This document shows, one piece after another, positions 28,438 to 37,328 of a DNA stretch of 49,034 nucleotides. Source of the DNA: Flavobacteriia bacterium (GTDB taxonomy: Bacteria; Bacteroidota; Bacteroidia; Flavobacteriales_D; Crocinitomicaceae); assembly GCA_947463445.1 (NCBI GenBank), contig CANHRS010000010.1:1-49034 (forward strand). Direction: 5' to 3'. Position numbers and translations under genes: made by a program. The notes under the pieces were generated by a model. That model had not been told where the DNA came from and did not search any database. It worked only from the letters and a program-made list of their open reading frames with translations. Numbering within the stretch: the first letter of the stretch is position 1; every line of letters starts with the position of its first letter.

Positions 28438-31311
28438 ATGAGTGCATTTTCTGAAAGACACATAGGGTCAAATGAAGCTGAAAAGCAAGCTATGTTGGCG
28501 AAAATTGGAGTTTCATCCATCGCTGAATTAATTGATAAAACTATTCCTGCTCAGATTCGTTTGGGACGTGAATTAAATATTTCGGATGCTTTGACAGAAC
28601 AAGAATACCTAACACATATTCAAGAGTTAGCATCTAAAAACAAGGTGTTTAAATCTTATATTGGATTAGGGTATAATGATACAATCACACCTTCTGTGAT
28701 TTTAAGAAATGTATTGGAAAATCCAGGATGGTATACGGCATATACGCCATACCAAGCGGAAATTTCTCAAGGTCGTTTAGAGGCTTTGTTGAACTTCCAA
28801 ACAATGATTTTGGATTTGACAGGAATGGAAATTGCAAACGCTTCTTTGTTGGATGAAGCTACTGCTGCAGCTGAGGCGATGCTTATGTTCTTTAATTCCC
28901 GTTATAGAAATGATATTAAAGCAGGGAAAAATAAATTTTTCGTTTCTGAATTTGCTTTCCCACAAACGATTGATGTAATCAAAGGTCGTGCAGCAAACTT
29001 AGGAATTGAATTAGTAATCGCTGATCCAGAGACAGTAACTTTTGACGGTACATTCTTTGGAGCATTAACACAATATCCAGATGCGTTAGGTCGTATTCAA
29101 GATGTTGCTGGATTTATTACTAAAGCACACGCATTAGAAATTAAAGTTGCAGTTGCAGCAGATATTATGTCCTTAGTATTGTTGAAATCTCCAGGTTCTT
29201 TGGGAGCGGATGTAGTATTAGGTTCTTCACAACGTTTTGGTGTACCAATGGGATATGGTGGACCACACGCTGCATTCTTTGCATGTAAAGATGAGTTCAA
29301 ACGTACAATTCCAGGTCGTATCATCGGTGTTTCTAAAGATGCAGATGATAACCTAGCGTTACGTATGGCGTTACAAACACGTGAGCAACATATTAAACGC
29401 GATAAAGCGACTTCCAATATCTGTACAGCGCAAGCATTATTAGCAGTTATGGCAAGTATGTATGCGGTATATCATGGACCAGCACGTTTAAAAGCGATTG
29501 CTACGGATATTCATACAAAAGCAACTACTGTTGCTAGCGAATTGAAAAAATTAGGATATACGGTAAAATCGGATAACTATTTTGATACATTATGGGTGGA
29601 ATTACCAGCTACTGTTTCTGTTGCAACGTTGAAATACCAAACAGAGGCAAACGAAATTAATTTACGTTATGTAAATGATTCACAGGTTACTATTAGTTTT
29701 GGTGAATCTATTACGAATGCGGATTTAAATACTTTAGTAAATGTATTTGCGCAAGTAGCTGTGAAACCAGTTGTAACGGTAGAGAAATCTTCAACGGTTA
29801 CCATTGCTGCAAATGATTTACGTACAGAAGCAATTTTAACGCACCCAACGTTCAATACCCATCATTCTGAATCGCAAATGATGCGTTACTTGAAACGTTT
29901 GGAAAACAAAGATTTGTCTTTAGTACATAGCATGATTCCATTAGGATCTTGTACCATGAAATTAAATGCTGCGACGGAATTAATGCCTATCACAAACCCT
30001 TCGTTTGCGAATATGCACCCATTTTGTCCGGTAGAACAAGCAGAAGGATACCACGAAATGTTACGCCAGTTAGAAATCGATCTTTCTGAATGTACTGGAT
30101 TTGCAGGGACTTCCTTACAACCAAATTCTGGTGCACAAGGAGAATACGCAGGTTTAATGGTAATGAAAGCATACCACGAATCTCGCGGTGATTTCCACCG
30201 TAAACACATGATTATTCCTTCTTCTGCTCACGGAACAAACCCTGCTTCAGCAGTTATGGCTGGATTTGAAGTAGTAGTTACTGGTTGTGATGAAAACGGA
30301 AACATCGACATCGAAGCATTACGCGAAAAAGCAATTGAGTTAAAAGACACTTTAGGTGGTTTAATGGTTACGTACCCATCAACACATGGTGTATTTGAAG
30401 AAGGTATCATTGAAATTACTTCTATCATCCATGAAAATGGTGGTCAAGTATACATGGATGGTGCAAATATGAATGCGCAAGTTGGATTAACTAATCCAGG
30501 AAATATTGGTGCGGACGTTTGTCACCTGAACTTACATAAAACATTTGCAATTCCACATGGTGGAGGTGGACCAGGTATGGGACCAATCGGTGTGGCAGCA
30601 CACTTAGTTCCTTTCTTACCAGGAAGTCCATTATTGGAAGCTGGTGGTGAAAAAGCAATTCATGCGGTTTCTGGAGCTCCTTACGGAAGTGCATTGATTT
30701 TGTTGATTTCGTATGGTTACATCAAAATGTTAGGTGCAAAAGGATTGAGAGAATCTACGGAAAATGCAATTTTAAATGCAAATTACATCGCTACGCAATT
30801 GAAAGCGCATTACCCAATCTTGTATACAGGTAAAAACGATACAGTAGCACACGAGTTAATCTTAGATTGTCGTGAGTTTAAAAAGAATGCAGATGTTGAA
30901 GTAGCGGATATGGCAAAACGTATGATCGATTTTGGATTCCATGCGCCAACCGTTTCTTTCCCAGTTGCTGGAACGTTAATGATTGAGCCTACGGAAAGTG
31001 AAGATAAAGCAGAATTAGACCGTTTCATTGAAGCAATGATCAAGATTCGTCAAGAGATTGCGGAAATCGAAAATGGACATGCAGATAAAGTAAACAACTT
31101 ATTGAAAAATGCACCGCATACCGCAGATTGCATCATCAATAAAAACTGGGAATACCCATACACACCTGCTGAAGCAGTATATCCAGTAGCTTACTTGAAA
31201 GAGTTTAAATATTGGGTACCTGTACGTCGTGTAGACAATGCGTTTGGTGATAGAAACTTAGTGTGTTCCTGTCCAAGTGTGGAGAGTTATGCGAATGTAG
31301 TGGAGGCTTAG
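28438..31311 (+). CDS. gcvP: Glycine dehydrogenase (decarboxylating), P protein
   Basis: PLP-dependent P protein of the glycine cleavage system: decarboxylates glycine and passes the aminomethyl group to lipoyl-GcvH. At 957 residues it is the fused, full-length form with both halves. The N-terminal half has FSERHIGSN, SYIGLGYNDTITPSVI, GWYTAYTPYQAEISQGRLEAL (in part) and LDEATAAAEAM. The C-terminal half has HSMIPLGSCTMKLNA, SSAHGTNPASA and HLNLHKTFAIPHGGGGPG with Schiff-base Lys701. It is monocistronic, with its own promoter and a terminator about 120 bases after the stop. gcvT and gcvH are not in the window. Confidence 0.98.
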   Translation: MSAFSERHIGSNEAEKQAMLAKIGVSSIAELIDKTIPAQIRLGRELNISDALTEQEYLTHIQELASKNKVFKSYIGLGYNDTITPSVILRNVLENPGWYTAYTPYQAEISQGRLEALLNFQTMILDLTGMEIANASLLDEATAAAEAMLMFFNSRYRNDIKAGKNKFFVSEFAFPQTIDVIKGRAANLGIELVIADPETVTFDGTFFGALTQYPDALGRIQDVAGFITKAHALEIKVAVAADIMSLVLLKSPGSLGADVVLGSSQRFGVPMGYGGPHAAFFACKDEFKRTIPGRIIGVSKDADDNLALRMALQTREQHIKRDKATSNICTAQALLAVMASMYAVYHGPARLKAIATDIHTKATTVASELKKLGYTVKSDNYFDTLWVELPATVSVATLKYQTEANEINLRYVNDSQVTISFGESITNADLNTLVNVFAQVAVKPVVTVEKSSTVTIAANDLRTEAILTHPTFNTHHSESQMMRYLKRLENKDLSLVHSMIPLGSCTMKLNAATELMPITNPSFANMHPFCPVEQAEGYHEMLRQLEIDLSECTGFAGTSLQPNSGAQGEYAGLMVMKAYHESRGDFHRKHMIIPSSAHGTNPASAVMAGFEVVVTGCDENGNIDIEALREKAIELKDTLGGLMVTYPSTHGVFEEGIIEITSIIHENGGQVYMDGANMNAQVGLTNPGNIGADVCHLNLHKTFAIPHGGGGPGMGPIGVAAHLVPFLPGSPLLEAGGEKAIHAVSGAPYGSALILLISYGYIKMLGAKGLRESTENAILNANYIATQLKAHYPILYTGKNDTVAHELILDCREFKKNADVEVADMAKRMIDFGFHAPTVSFPVAGTLMIEPTESEDKAELDRFIEAMIKIRQEIAEIENGHADKVNNLLKNAPHTADCIINKNWEYPYTPAEAVYPVAYLKEFKYWVPVRRVDNAFGDRNLVCSCPSVESYANVVEA

Positions 31312-31313
31312 GC

Positions 31314-31401
31314 TTCGACTCCGCTCAGTCTGACTTAAATGATTGTCAGATTGAGCGAAAATGTCAGATTGAGCGAAAATGTCAGATTGAGCGGAGTCGA
31401 A
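31314..31401. repeat. Compound repeat: 21-bp inverted arms with 18-base tandem units
   Basis: Arm 31314-31334 pairs with 31381-31401 over 21 positions with one G-T (TTCGACTCCGCTCAG... against ...TGAGCGGAGTCGAA). Between them the 18-base unit GTCAGATTGAGCGAAAAT occurs at 31345-31362 and 31363-31380, and its first 13 bases form the start of the right arm. It begins 2 bases after the gcvP stop. It is more GC-rich than its surroundings and resembles dispersed REP-like elements of Flavobacteriales. Confidence 0.8.
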
Positions 31402-31426
31402 ATCGACATGAATTTTTAAAAAAATT

Positions 31427-31457
31427 AAAAGGGAGAATGTGATGTTCTCCCTTTTTT
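31427..31457. terminator. Intrinsic terminator after gcvP (copy 1 of 2)
   Basis: Stem GGGAGAA (31431-31437) with TTCTCCC (31445-31451), 7-base loop TGTGATG, A-run before and T-run after. A nearly identical terminator lies at 37256-37288, after the giant adhesin gene. Confidence 0.85.
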
Positions 31458-31461
31458 AGGT

Positions 31462-31487
31462 CTTTTTCGGAATATATTCCGAAAAAG
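31462..31487. repeat. Perfect 26-base palindrome with a nearby half-site
   Basis: CTTTTTCGGAAT joined to its exact complement forms a perfect palindrome; the half-site ATTCCGAAAAAG recurs at 31507-31518, next to the 3' end of the XRE gene. On the plus strand a T9 tract follows. It could be a terminator for the XRE gene or a protein-binding site. Confidence 0.6.
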
Positions 31488-31528
31488 AAGTTTTTTTTTG
31501 GATTACATTCCGAAAAAGTTGTATTTAT

Positions 31529-31876
31529 TCATTTCCCTCCCATTTTCTTTAGGCGTTCTACCTCGGCTTCCAAGAGTTGTATGTATTTGTCTTTGTAGGT
31601 ATCTGTATAATTATTTGTTTGTGATTGTATGTCAACATTTGCAACACCATAATCCTTGACATTAAAAATTTTAGATGCATCAAAATTGAATATCTGAGAA
31701 ATATCAACCTCTAATATTTCAGCTATTTTATAAAGCTTAGTAATTGTAAATTCAACATCTCCTCTTTCGAGTTTACTGTATCCAGATAAACTCATTTCTA
31801 ATTTATCCGCAATGTTTTCTCGGGTGTAGTTTTTTAATTCCCGAAATTTTTTTATGTTTTCAGTTATTTCTTTCAT
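31529..31876 (-). CDS. XRE-family helix-turn-helix regulator
   Basis: 115 residues. The N-terminal HTH (about 6-62) reads IKKFRELKNYTRENIADKLEMSLSGYSKLERG (in part), with the helix pair and SGYSKLERG recognition end typical of Cro/C1 regulators. A variable middle part and a C-terminal heptad-like helix (YIQLLEAEVERLKKMGG) suggest dimerisation. The gene is divergent from the adhesin at 32137, a common arrangement for a dedicated regulator, but control of the adhesin is inference. A consensus -7 box ends five bases before its ATG, so its mRNA is predicted to be leaderless. No adjacent toxin gene is seen. Confidence 0.87.
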   Translation of the reverse strand: MKEITENIKKFRELKNYTRENIADKLEMSLSGYSKLERGDVEFTITKLYKIAEILEVDISQIFNFDASKIFNVKDYGVANVDIQSQTNNYTDTYKDKYIQLLEAEVERLKKMGGK

Positions 31877-31880
31877 GCCT

Positions 31881-31888
31881 CAAATATA
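31881..31888 (-). promoter_or_regulatory. -7 promoter box (TATATTTG) for the XRE gene, with TTATTAAG sites upstream
   Basis: Exact TAnnTTTG on the minus strand with the G at 31881 and the ATG at 31876, predicting leaderless transcription. The sequence TTATTAAG(G)ATA occurs just upstream at 31900-31910 and again at 31958-31969; the first copy lies where an autorepressor could block RNA polymerase. Confidence 0.5.
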
Positions 31889-31977
31889 TAAAAATAATCT
31901 TATTAAGGATAAATGAGTATTTTTTAGGCGGTTATTTATAGTTAATCCATGTTATATTTATTAAGATAGACAAATAG

Positions 31978-31985
31978 TAACTTTT
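31978..31985 (+). promoter_or_regulatory. Possible -7 box (TAACTTTT) for the giant adhesin gene
   Basis: Seven of eight positions match TAnnTTTG. It lies about 150 bases before the ATG at 32137 and next to the second TTATTAAG site. No better match occurs in the interval, so this is a weak candidate. Confidence 0.25.
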
Positions 31986-32136
31986 ATTTAAACATATGAC
32001 TATCTTACTGGTGGAACACTTTGTAGAATAATAACTATGCAACATCCAGGGAAACAAAGTTTTATAAATTTATTTTCTAGGTTATGAATAGAGGTGATTC
32101 CTAAAAAATTGTCTACTTAATTTAATTTAAATAATT

Positions 32137-35100
32137 ATGAAAACAATAATTATAATAATTAGCTTTTTTATATTAGTTAATGGTTTAAGCCAAACTCCTC
32201 CACCGTTTAATTATCCAATGAGTGGTGCAATAATTGAAGCGTGTCCTGGTCAATTGTTTACAATTTATTCACAAATTTCAATTTGTAAAGAATGCTCTTC
32301 AACTGCATCAAATAACTCAGGTGCTGACAATTATGTATACGAATTACTTAGTTACCCTGATATGAAAACGGTAACTATGTCCTCTGGTAATTCAAAAGAA
32401 TTTAGTTATTTGAGTACCAGTAATTCAAAAGATGGAACGTATCAATATATAGTTCGTGTTTATAATACAAAGGCTGCGACAGCAACAAAATCGTTAAGTC
32501 CAATAATTACGGTTAAAATAATAAGTGCTAAGGTAACTATAATCGGTTCTTCAATTATTTGTGGAAACGGGACTGTTACTTTAAAAGCAAATGTTGACGA
32601 TAAAAGTACAGATCCACAAAACTCTACTGATTTATTGTATGATTGGTGGTATAATGGTAGTTCAATAACAGGTACAAACAGTAGTACATATATTGCTGAT
32701 AAACCTGGGATTTACGCTGTTCAAATATTTAATAAAGGTACTTTCAGTCCAAAAAGTTTACCCAATTATCAAGAATGTATTAGTAAATCTTCTACCGTTG
32801 CTATTCGAAGTATATCTAAGCCTGATTCTGTTTCAATTTTAGTAGCTGATAAATATTTAACTAAAGTTTCAACTTGTGATAGTGCTGTACTACGAAGTAG
32901 TTTACGTTATGGAACTTTTCAATGGATGGTTAACGGTAATGTAATTAATGGTGAAACTGATTCAAGTCTAGTTGTTCGTTCGACTGGTGATTATTCGTTG
33001 GTTATGTATCCAGGAACTGTTTGCCAAATTCAATCTAAGAATGTAATAAAAGTGGATAAATTGCAAGTTCCCATTGGACAGATTAATACAAATTATTTAA
33101 AACCATTGTGTCACGGAGATTCAGTATTTCTTAGCACGGAAAGTATTAAAGGTATAAGTTTTTTTTGGTCGAAAAACGGGAGTTTTTTTACTAAACAGGA
33201 TAGTTTTTATGTAAATAAAACGGGGATTTATACCCTTAATCTATTAAATGATACAAATGGATGTATGAATATGGTTTCTAAACAAATTTATGTAAAAAGC
33301 CCAGACGTAAAAATAACATATAATCCTTTTTCAGGTTTATTAACTAATCCTTTTCCATATCATGTTGGCGAAAAAGTTGAATTTACACCTAATTCAAACT
33401 ATTATTCAAATTCTGCTTGTATAATTGATACTAATTTGAATATTATACAAGTAGATAATAGTTTAAAAATACCCTACTTTGGTTTTTATATTAATGTCCC
33501 TCAAGGTGGAACTAATTATAAATGGTATAGAAATGGTGAATATATGGAGTATTCATCAATTCATACCGGCCATGGTGCCATAGTAAATAATAATTTTTAT
33601 TTAAAGACTACTAACCAATTCATAGGAAGCACTTATATTAAAAATATAAGTGCTTCCTATGAATTAGATGGATGTAATTTTATATCGCCTTTAATTTATT
33701 TTTACATTGTAGGACCTTTTGAAATCGCAAAACATGAAAAGATATTTTATAAATGTGCTGGGCAAGATAGTACAAAAATTAGCATCGATATAAAAGAAAA
33801 AAATTGGAATCAGACAGGTGATCCATATGCAAAATTTGAATGGTATTTGAAAACTAATGACGGTTTAGTATTACAAAAAAGTGAATCTTATCCTGATAAA
33901 TCTTCATTATATGTAAAAAATGTTGGAATGTATATTGTTAAAGTTTCAAATATCATAATGAGTTTGATAGATACTGTGTATGTTGAAAACAAAAATGTAG
34001 CTCCATCACAAATAATATTGCCAGCTTTAGTATGTAAAGGAAATGATTTGTACTCGAATGTTAGGTACGCAAAATCTTACCTATGGGATAACAGTATTAC
34101 AACTGAAAATTTACCTATATCTGTTTCCGGGAAACATAGTTTGGAAATTATAGATTCCAACGCTTGTTATTCCAATGGTGAAGGAATGATTACAATTTCA
34201 AACGAACAATTACCAATAGTTAAAGCTGTAGCAAGTGAGATAAAGGTTTGTAAAGGAGAAAGCATTTTACTAAATGGTAGTGGGGCAATAAATTATTATT
34301 GGCAGGATAAAATTGTTGATGGACAATTAATAAGTCCAACAAATTCAACTATATATACATTAAGAGGCGTAGATGTAAATGGATGTTATAATTTCGATAC
34401 TGTTTTGGTTAAAGTTAATACACCTTCAACGTTATTGTTAAGAGCGATTACTCCTAAATGCCAAGGGCAAGTTATTGACATTGTTGCTTGGTTTAAAGAA
34501 TTATATAATTATTCTTTTCAGATGTCATTAACTCTAAATGATTCTGTAGATGATCCTCCGTTTGAATATTGGCCAGCAGGGATTTGGGATAACCCTGATT
34601 TAACTCCCCAAGAAGTGCGTTACCCAGTAGACCATTCTTTTAGTTGTAAACATTATAAAATTGAAATTTCAAAAAATAAACTTTATACAGCTACTGGGAT
34701 AGATCGAAATGGTTGTATAAGTAAAGCTAGTCTTCAGATTAATATTGAACATTTGCCTAAAATGTCTCGTGTTAAAGCAGTTGCTAGTAGATATTCAGTT
34801 TGTAAGGGTGATAGTGTTATTTTAAAAGCACAAGGTTCAAATTCGTATGAATGGGACAATAATGTAGTTGACTCTGTTTCGTTTATGCCAGATAAGACGA
34901 AAAAATATACTGTTAGAGCTACTGATTTAAATGGATGTCAAAGTTCAGATACTTTATCAATTAAAGTAAATGAATTACCAATTGTGGGTATTTCAACTAA
35001 TAATTATGAATTTTGTTTAGGTGATACTGTGATTTTGAAAGGAACTGGAGCTTCATCATATATTTGGAAAACAGAAAAGTCAAATTTCAAAATTGAAACT

Positions 35101-37236
35101 GGAGTTGGTTTTGTTCCAGATACAATGAAATATGATGAAAAGCTTATTTTCGATTATTTTAAAGAATACTATTTTAATGGTTCTGTTAGGGGGTATGACA
35201 TTAATGGTTGTCATAATACAAATTTTTTTAGAATAGCAGTTAAATCTCTCAATAAATATTCTACATTAACAAGTAAATCTAAAATTTGTTTAGGTGAAAG
35301 CGTTACATTAAGTACTAGTATCACAAATAATGTTAGATATAAATTTGAATGGGATAATAATGTGTTAGATGGGATAGTGTTTACACCAAAAGAGACTAAA
35401 AAATATAAGGTAAAAGTTACAGATCTCGACGGATGCAGTAAAACAGATTCAATAGTTATAATGGTTAGTCCTTTACCAGAAGTGATTTCTACAGCATCAA
35501 AATCAGTAATTTGTTTAGGCGATGATGTAGTGCTAACCGGAATAGGGGCTTTAAAGTATACTTGGGATAATAATGTAAGCAATGGTGTTTCTTTTGTTCC
35601 TAGTGCAACAAAAACATATACAGTTACCGGAACAGACGTAAATGGATGTACTAAAACTGCTACAATAAGCGTTTCAGTAAATAGTTTACCGAATGTGATT
35701 GCTAATACATCCAAATCAGCAGTATGTTCAGGTGAAAATCTTACTTTAACAGGTAGTGGAGCATCTACTTATACATGGGATAATAATGTAAGCAATGGCG
35801 TATCTTTTGTACCAAGTGCAACAAAAACATATACAGTTACCGGAACAGACGTAAATGGATGTACTAAAACTACTACAATAAGCGTTGCAGTAAATAGTTT
35901 ACCGAATGTGATTGCTAATGCATCTAAATCAGCTGTATGTTCAGGTGAAAATCTTACTTTAACAGGTAGTGGAGCATCTACTTATACATGGGATAATAAT
36001 GTAAGCAATGGCGTATCTTTTGTACCAAGTGCAACAAAAACATATACAATTGCAGGAACAGATGTAAATGGGTGTACTAAAACTGCTATAATAAGCGTTG
36101 CAGTAAATAGTTTACCAAATGTGATAGCAAATGCAACTAAAACAACAGTATGTTCTGGTGATAATGTTACTCTAACAGGAGAAGGAGCATCAAAGTATGT
36201 ATGGGATAATAGTGTGAGTAACGGCGTATCTTTTGTGCCTAACGCGACAAAAACATATACAGTTACTGGAACAGACGTAAATGGATGTACTTCAACGGCA
36301 ACGGTTAAAGTTATCGTAAATAGTTTACCAAAAGTAGTAGCATTAGCAACGAAAACTAGTATTTGCTTTGGTGAAAATGTTTCATTAACAGGTTCAGGTG
36401 CATCAATATACATTTGGGATAATAATGTAATTAATGGTGCTGTTATTATACCAACTACTACAACTTCTTATGAAGTAACAGGTACAGACATGAATGGTTG
36501 TATTGGCAAATCAAGCGTTACCATTAATGTAAATCAACTTCCAAATGTTCAGATTTCTTCCAATATATCCACAAATAAGGCTTGCGAAGATGAAGGTTTA
36601 GAATTATCATCCAATTTGAATGGAGTTTACGCTTGGAGTAGTGGTGAGTCAACTCAAACGATTTTTCCTACTAAAAGTGGTATTTATTCTTTAAAATTAA
36701 CAGATGTAAATGGTTGTTCTTCCATTTCCAATGCAGTAAAAGTGACCATTTATCCACTACCGAATGTTGTAATAACAGTGAATGGACCTGCGACGTATTG
36801 CACAAGTAATTTATCTGAGTTGGTATCTAGTACAGGTGTAAGTTATTTATGGAATGATGGTTCGATTTCAAAATCTATCAAACCAACTACGAGTGGTGAT
36901 TACTCGGTTAAAGTAACGGATGTGAATGGTTGTAGTAATACTTCTACTCCTATTACTATAGTTGTGAATGATTGTGCAGGAATAGAACATCTATCTACGA
37001 TGAATATTCGTGTTTTCCCTAATCCAGCATCTGACAAGTTCATGGTTTCATTACCTGAAAACTTAGGTTTGATAGATCTAAAACTCTATGATAATGCTGG
37101 TAAATTAGTAAAAATAATCACGAATATGGAGAAAGAAACTTCCATTTCTGTGGATGATTTAGCGGAAGGTATTTACACGATTAAGTTATATGGCGATAAT
37201 TTGTTTTATGTTACTCGAGTAACGATTTCAAAATAG
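32137..37236 (+). CDS. Giant T9SS-secreted repeat adhesin
   Basis: 1699 residues. A signal peptide (MKTIIIIISFFILVNGLSQ) is followed by about 600 residues of diverged Ig/PKD-like domains with conserved Cys. From about residue 700, at least nine units share the pattern C-x-G-[DE]-x-V-x-L-x-G-x-G-A-x-x-Y-x-W-D-N-N. Units with Cys codons at 35512, 35725, 35938, 36151 and 36364 are spaced exactly 213 bases (71 residues). The second and third are almost identical at DNA level. The last about 85 residues (RVFPNPASDKFMVSLP ... IYTIKLYGD) are a type A T9SS sorting domain, so it should cross the outer membrane through the Por system and be surface-attached or released. A perfect 23-bp hairpin lies within the gene at 33617-33665. 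It is accessory, AT-rich and divergent from an XRE gene. An adhesion role is inferred. Confidence 0.88.
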   Translation: MKTIIIIISFFILVNGLSQTPPPFNYPMSGAIIEACPGQLFTIYSQISICKECSSTASNNSGADNYVYELLSYPDMKTVTMSSGNSKEFSYLSTSNSKDGTYQYIVRVYNTKAATATKSLSPIITVKIISAKVTIIGSSIICGNGTVTLKANVDDKSTDPQNSTDLLYDWWYNGSSITGTNSSTYIADKPGIYAVQIFNKGTFSPKSLPNYQECISKSSTVAIRSISKPDSVSILVADKYLTKVSTCDSAVLRSSLRYGTFQWMVNGNVINGETDSSLVVRSTGDYSLVMYPGTVCQIQSKNVIKVDKLQVPIGQINTNYLKPLCHGDSVFLSTESIKGISFFWSKNGSFFTKQDSFYVNKTGIYTLNLLNDTNGCMNMVSKQIYVKSPDVKITYNPFSGLLTNPFPYHVGEKVEFTPNSNYYSNSACIIDTNLNIIQVDNSLKIPYFGFYINVPQGGTNYKWYRNGEYMEYSSIHTGHGAIVNNNFYLKTTNQFIGSTYIKNISASYELDGCNFISPLIYFYIVGPFEIAKHEKIFYKCAGQDSTKISIDIKEKNWNQTGDPYAKFEWYLKTNDGLVLQKSESYPDKSSLYVKNVGMYIVKVSNIIMSLIDTVYVENKNVAPSQIILPALVCKGNDLYSNVRYAKSYLWDNSITTENLPISVSGKHSLEIIDSNACYSNGEGMITISNEQLPIVKAVASEIKVCKGESILLNGSGAINYYWQDKIVDGQLISPTNSTIYTLRGVDVNGCYNFDTVLVKVNTPSTLLLRAITPKCQGQVIDIVAWFKELYNYSFQMSLTLNDSVDDPPFEYWPAGIWDNPDLTPQEVRYPVDHSFSCKHYKIEISKNKLYTATGIDRNGCISKASLQINIEHLPKMSRVKAVASRYSVCKGDSVILKAQGSNSYEWDNNVVDSVSFMPDKTKKYTVRATDLNGCQSSDTLSIKVNELPIVGISTNNYEFCLGDTVILKGTGASSYIWKTEKSNFKIETGVGFVPDTMKYDEKLIFDYFKEYYFNGSVRGYDINGCHNTNFFRIAVKSLNKYSTLTSKSKICLGESVTLSTSITNNVRYKFEWDNNVLDGIVFTPKETKKYKVKVTDLDGCSKTDSIVIMVSPLPEVISTASKSVICLGDDVVLTGIGALKYTWDNNVSNGVSFVPSATKTYTVTGTDVNGCTKTATISVSVNSLPNVIANTSKSAVCSGENLTLTGSGASTYTWDNNVSNGVSFVPSATKTYTVTGTDVNGCTKTTTISVAVNSLPNVIANASKSAVCSGENLTLTGSGASTYTWDNNVSNGVSFVPSATKTYTIAGTDVNGCTKTAIISVAVNSLPNVIANATKTTVCSGDNVTLTGEGASKYVWDNSVSNGVSFVPNATKTYTVTGTDVNGCTSTATVKVIVNSLPKVVALATKTSICFGENVSLTGSGASIYIWDNNVINGAVIIPTTTTSYEVTGTDMNGCIGKSSVTINVNQLPNVQISSNISTNKACEDEGLELSSNLNGVYAWSSGESTQTIFPTKSGIYSLKLTDVNGCSSISNAVKVTIYPLPNVVITVNGPATYCTSNLSELVSSTGVSYLWNDGSISKSIKPTTSGDYSVKVTDVNGCSNTSTPITIVVNDCAGIEHLSTMNIRVFPNPASDKFMVSLPENLGLIDLKLYDNAGKLVKIITNMEKETSISVDDLAEGIYTIKLYGDNLFYVTRVTISK
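33617..33665. repeat. Perfect 23-bp inverted repeat inside the adhesin gene
   Basis: Arm 33617-33639 (starting AATTCATAGGAAGCAC) is the exact reverse complement of 33643-33665, with only AAA between. It lies in frame within coding sequence and encodes QFIGSTYIKNISASYE. It is not associated with a T-tract and is far too long to be chance. Confidence 0.9.
35512..36576 (+). repeat. Five tandem 213-base coding repeats of the adhesin
   Basis: Cys codons at 35512, 35725, 35938, 36151 and 36364 mark five units at exactly 213-base spacing. The segment from 35725 to about 35850 and its counterpart from 35938 are identical over more than 100 bases. The fifth and flanking units are more diverged, and spacing outside the array varies (219, 225 and 273 bases). 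Confidence 0.88.
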
Positions 37237-37255
37237 AGTAACTATGTATAGATTC

Positions 37256-37288
37256 AAAAGGGGAGAATGTAATGTTCTCCCTTTTTTT
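37256..37288 (+). terminator. Intrinsic terminator after the adhesin gene (copy 2 of 2)
   Basis: Stem GGGAGAA (37261-37267) with TTCTCCC (37275-37281), loop TGTAATG, A-run before and T7 after. It differs from the copy at 31427-31457 by one loop base and homopolymer lengths. Confidence 0.88.
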
Positions 37289-37328
37289 GTGATAACATAT
37301 TTCGAAAAGCAGAAAAACACCAAAATTT

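Noticed and set aside
31314-31401. A CRISPR array suggested by the 18-base direct repeats after gcvP
   Set aside because: The units are contiguous with no spacers, and they form part of an inverted repeat; no cas gene is in the window.
31529-31876. An antitoxin of a toxin-antitoxin pair
   Set aside because: The XRE gene stands alone; its neighbours are gcvP and the divergent adhesin, neither of which is toxin-like.
35211-36413. Long open frames on the minus strand across the adhesin repeats
   Set aside because: They mirror the tandem repeats of the plus-strand gene, have no start context or family resemblance, and arise from the repeated codon pattern.
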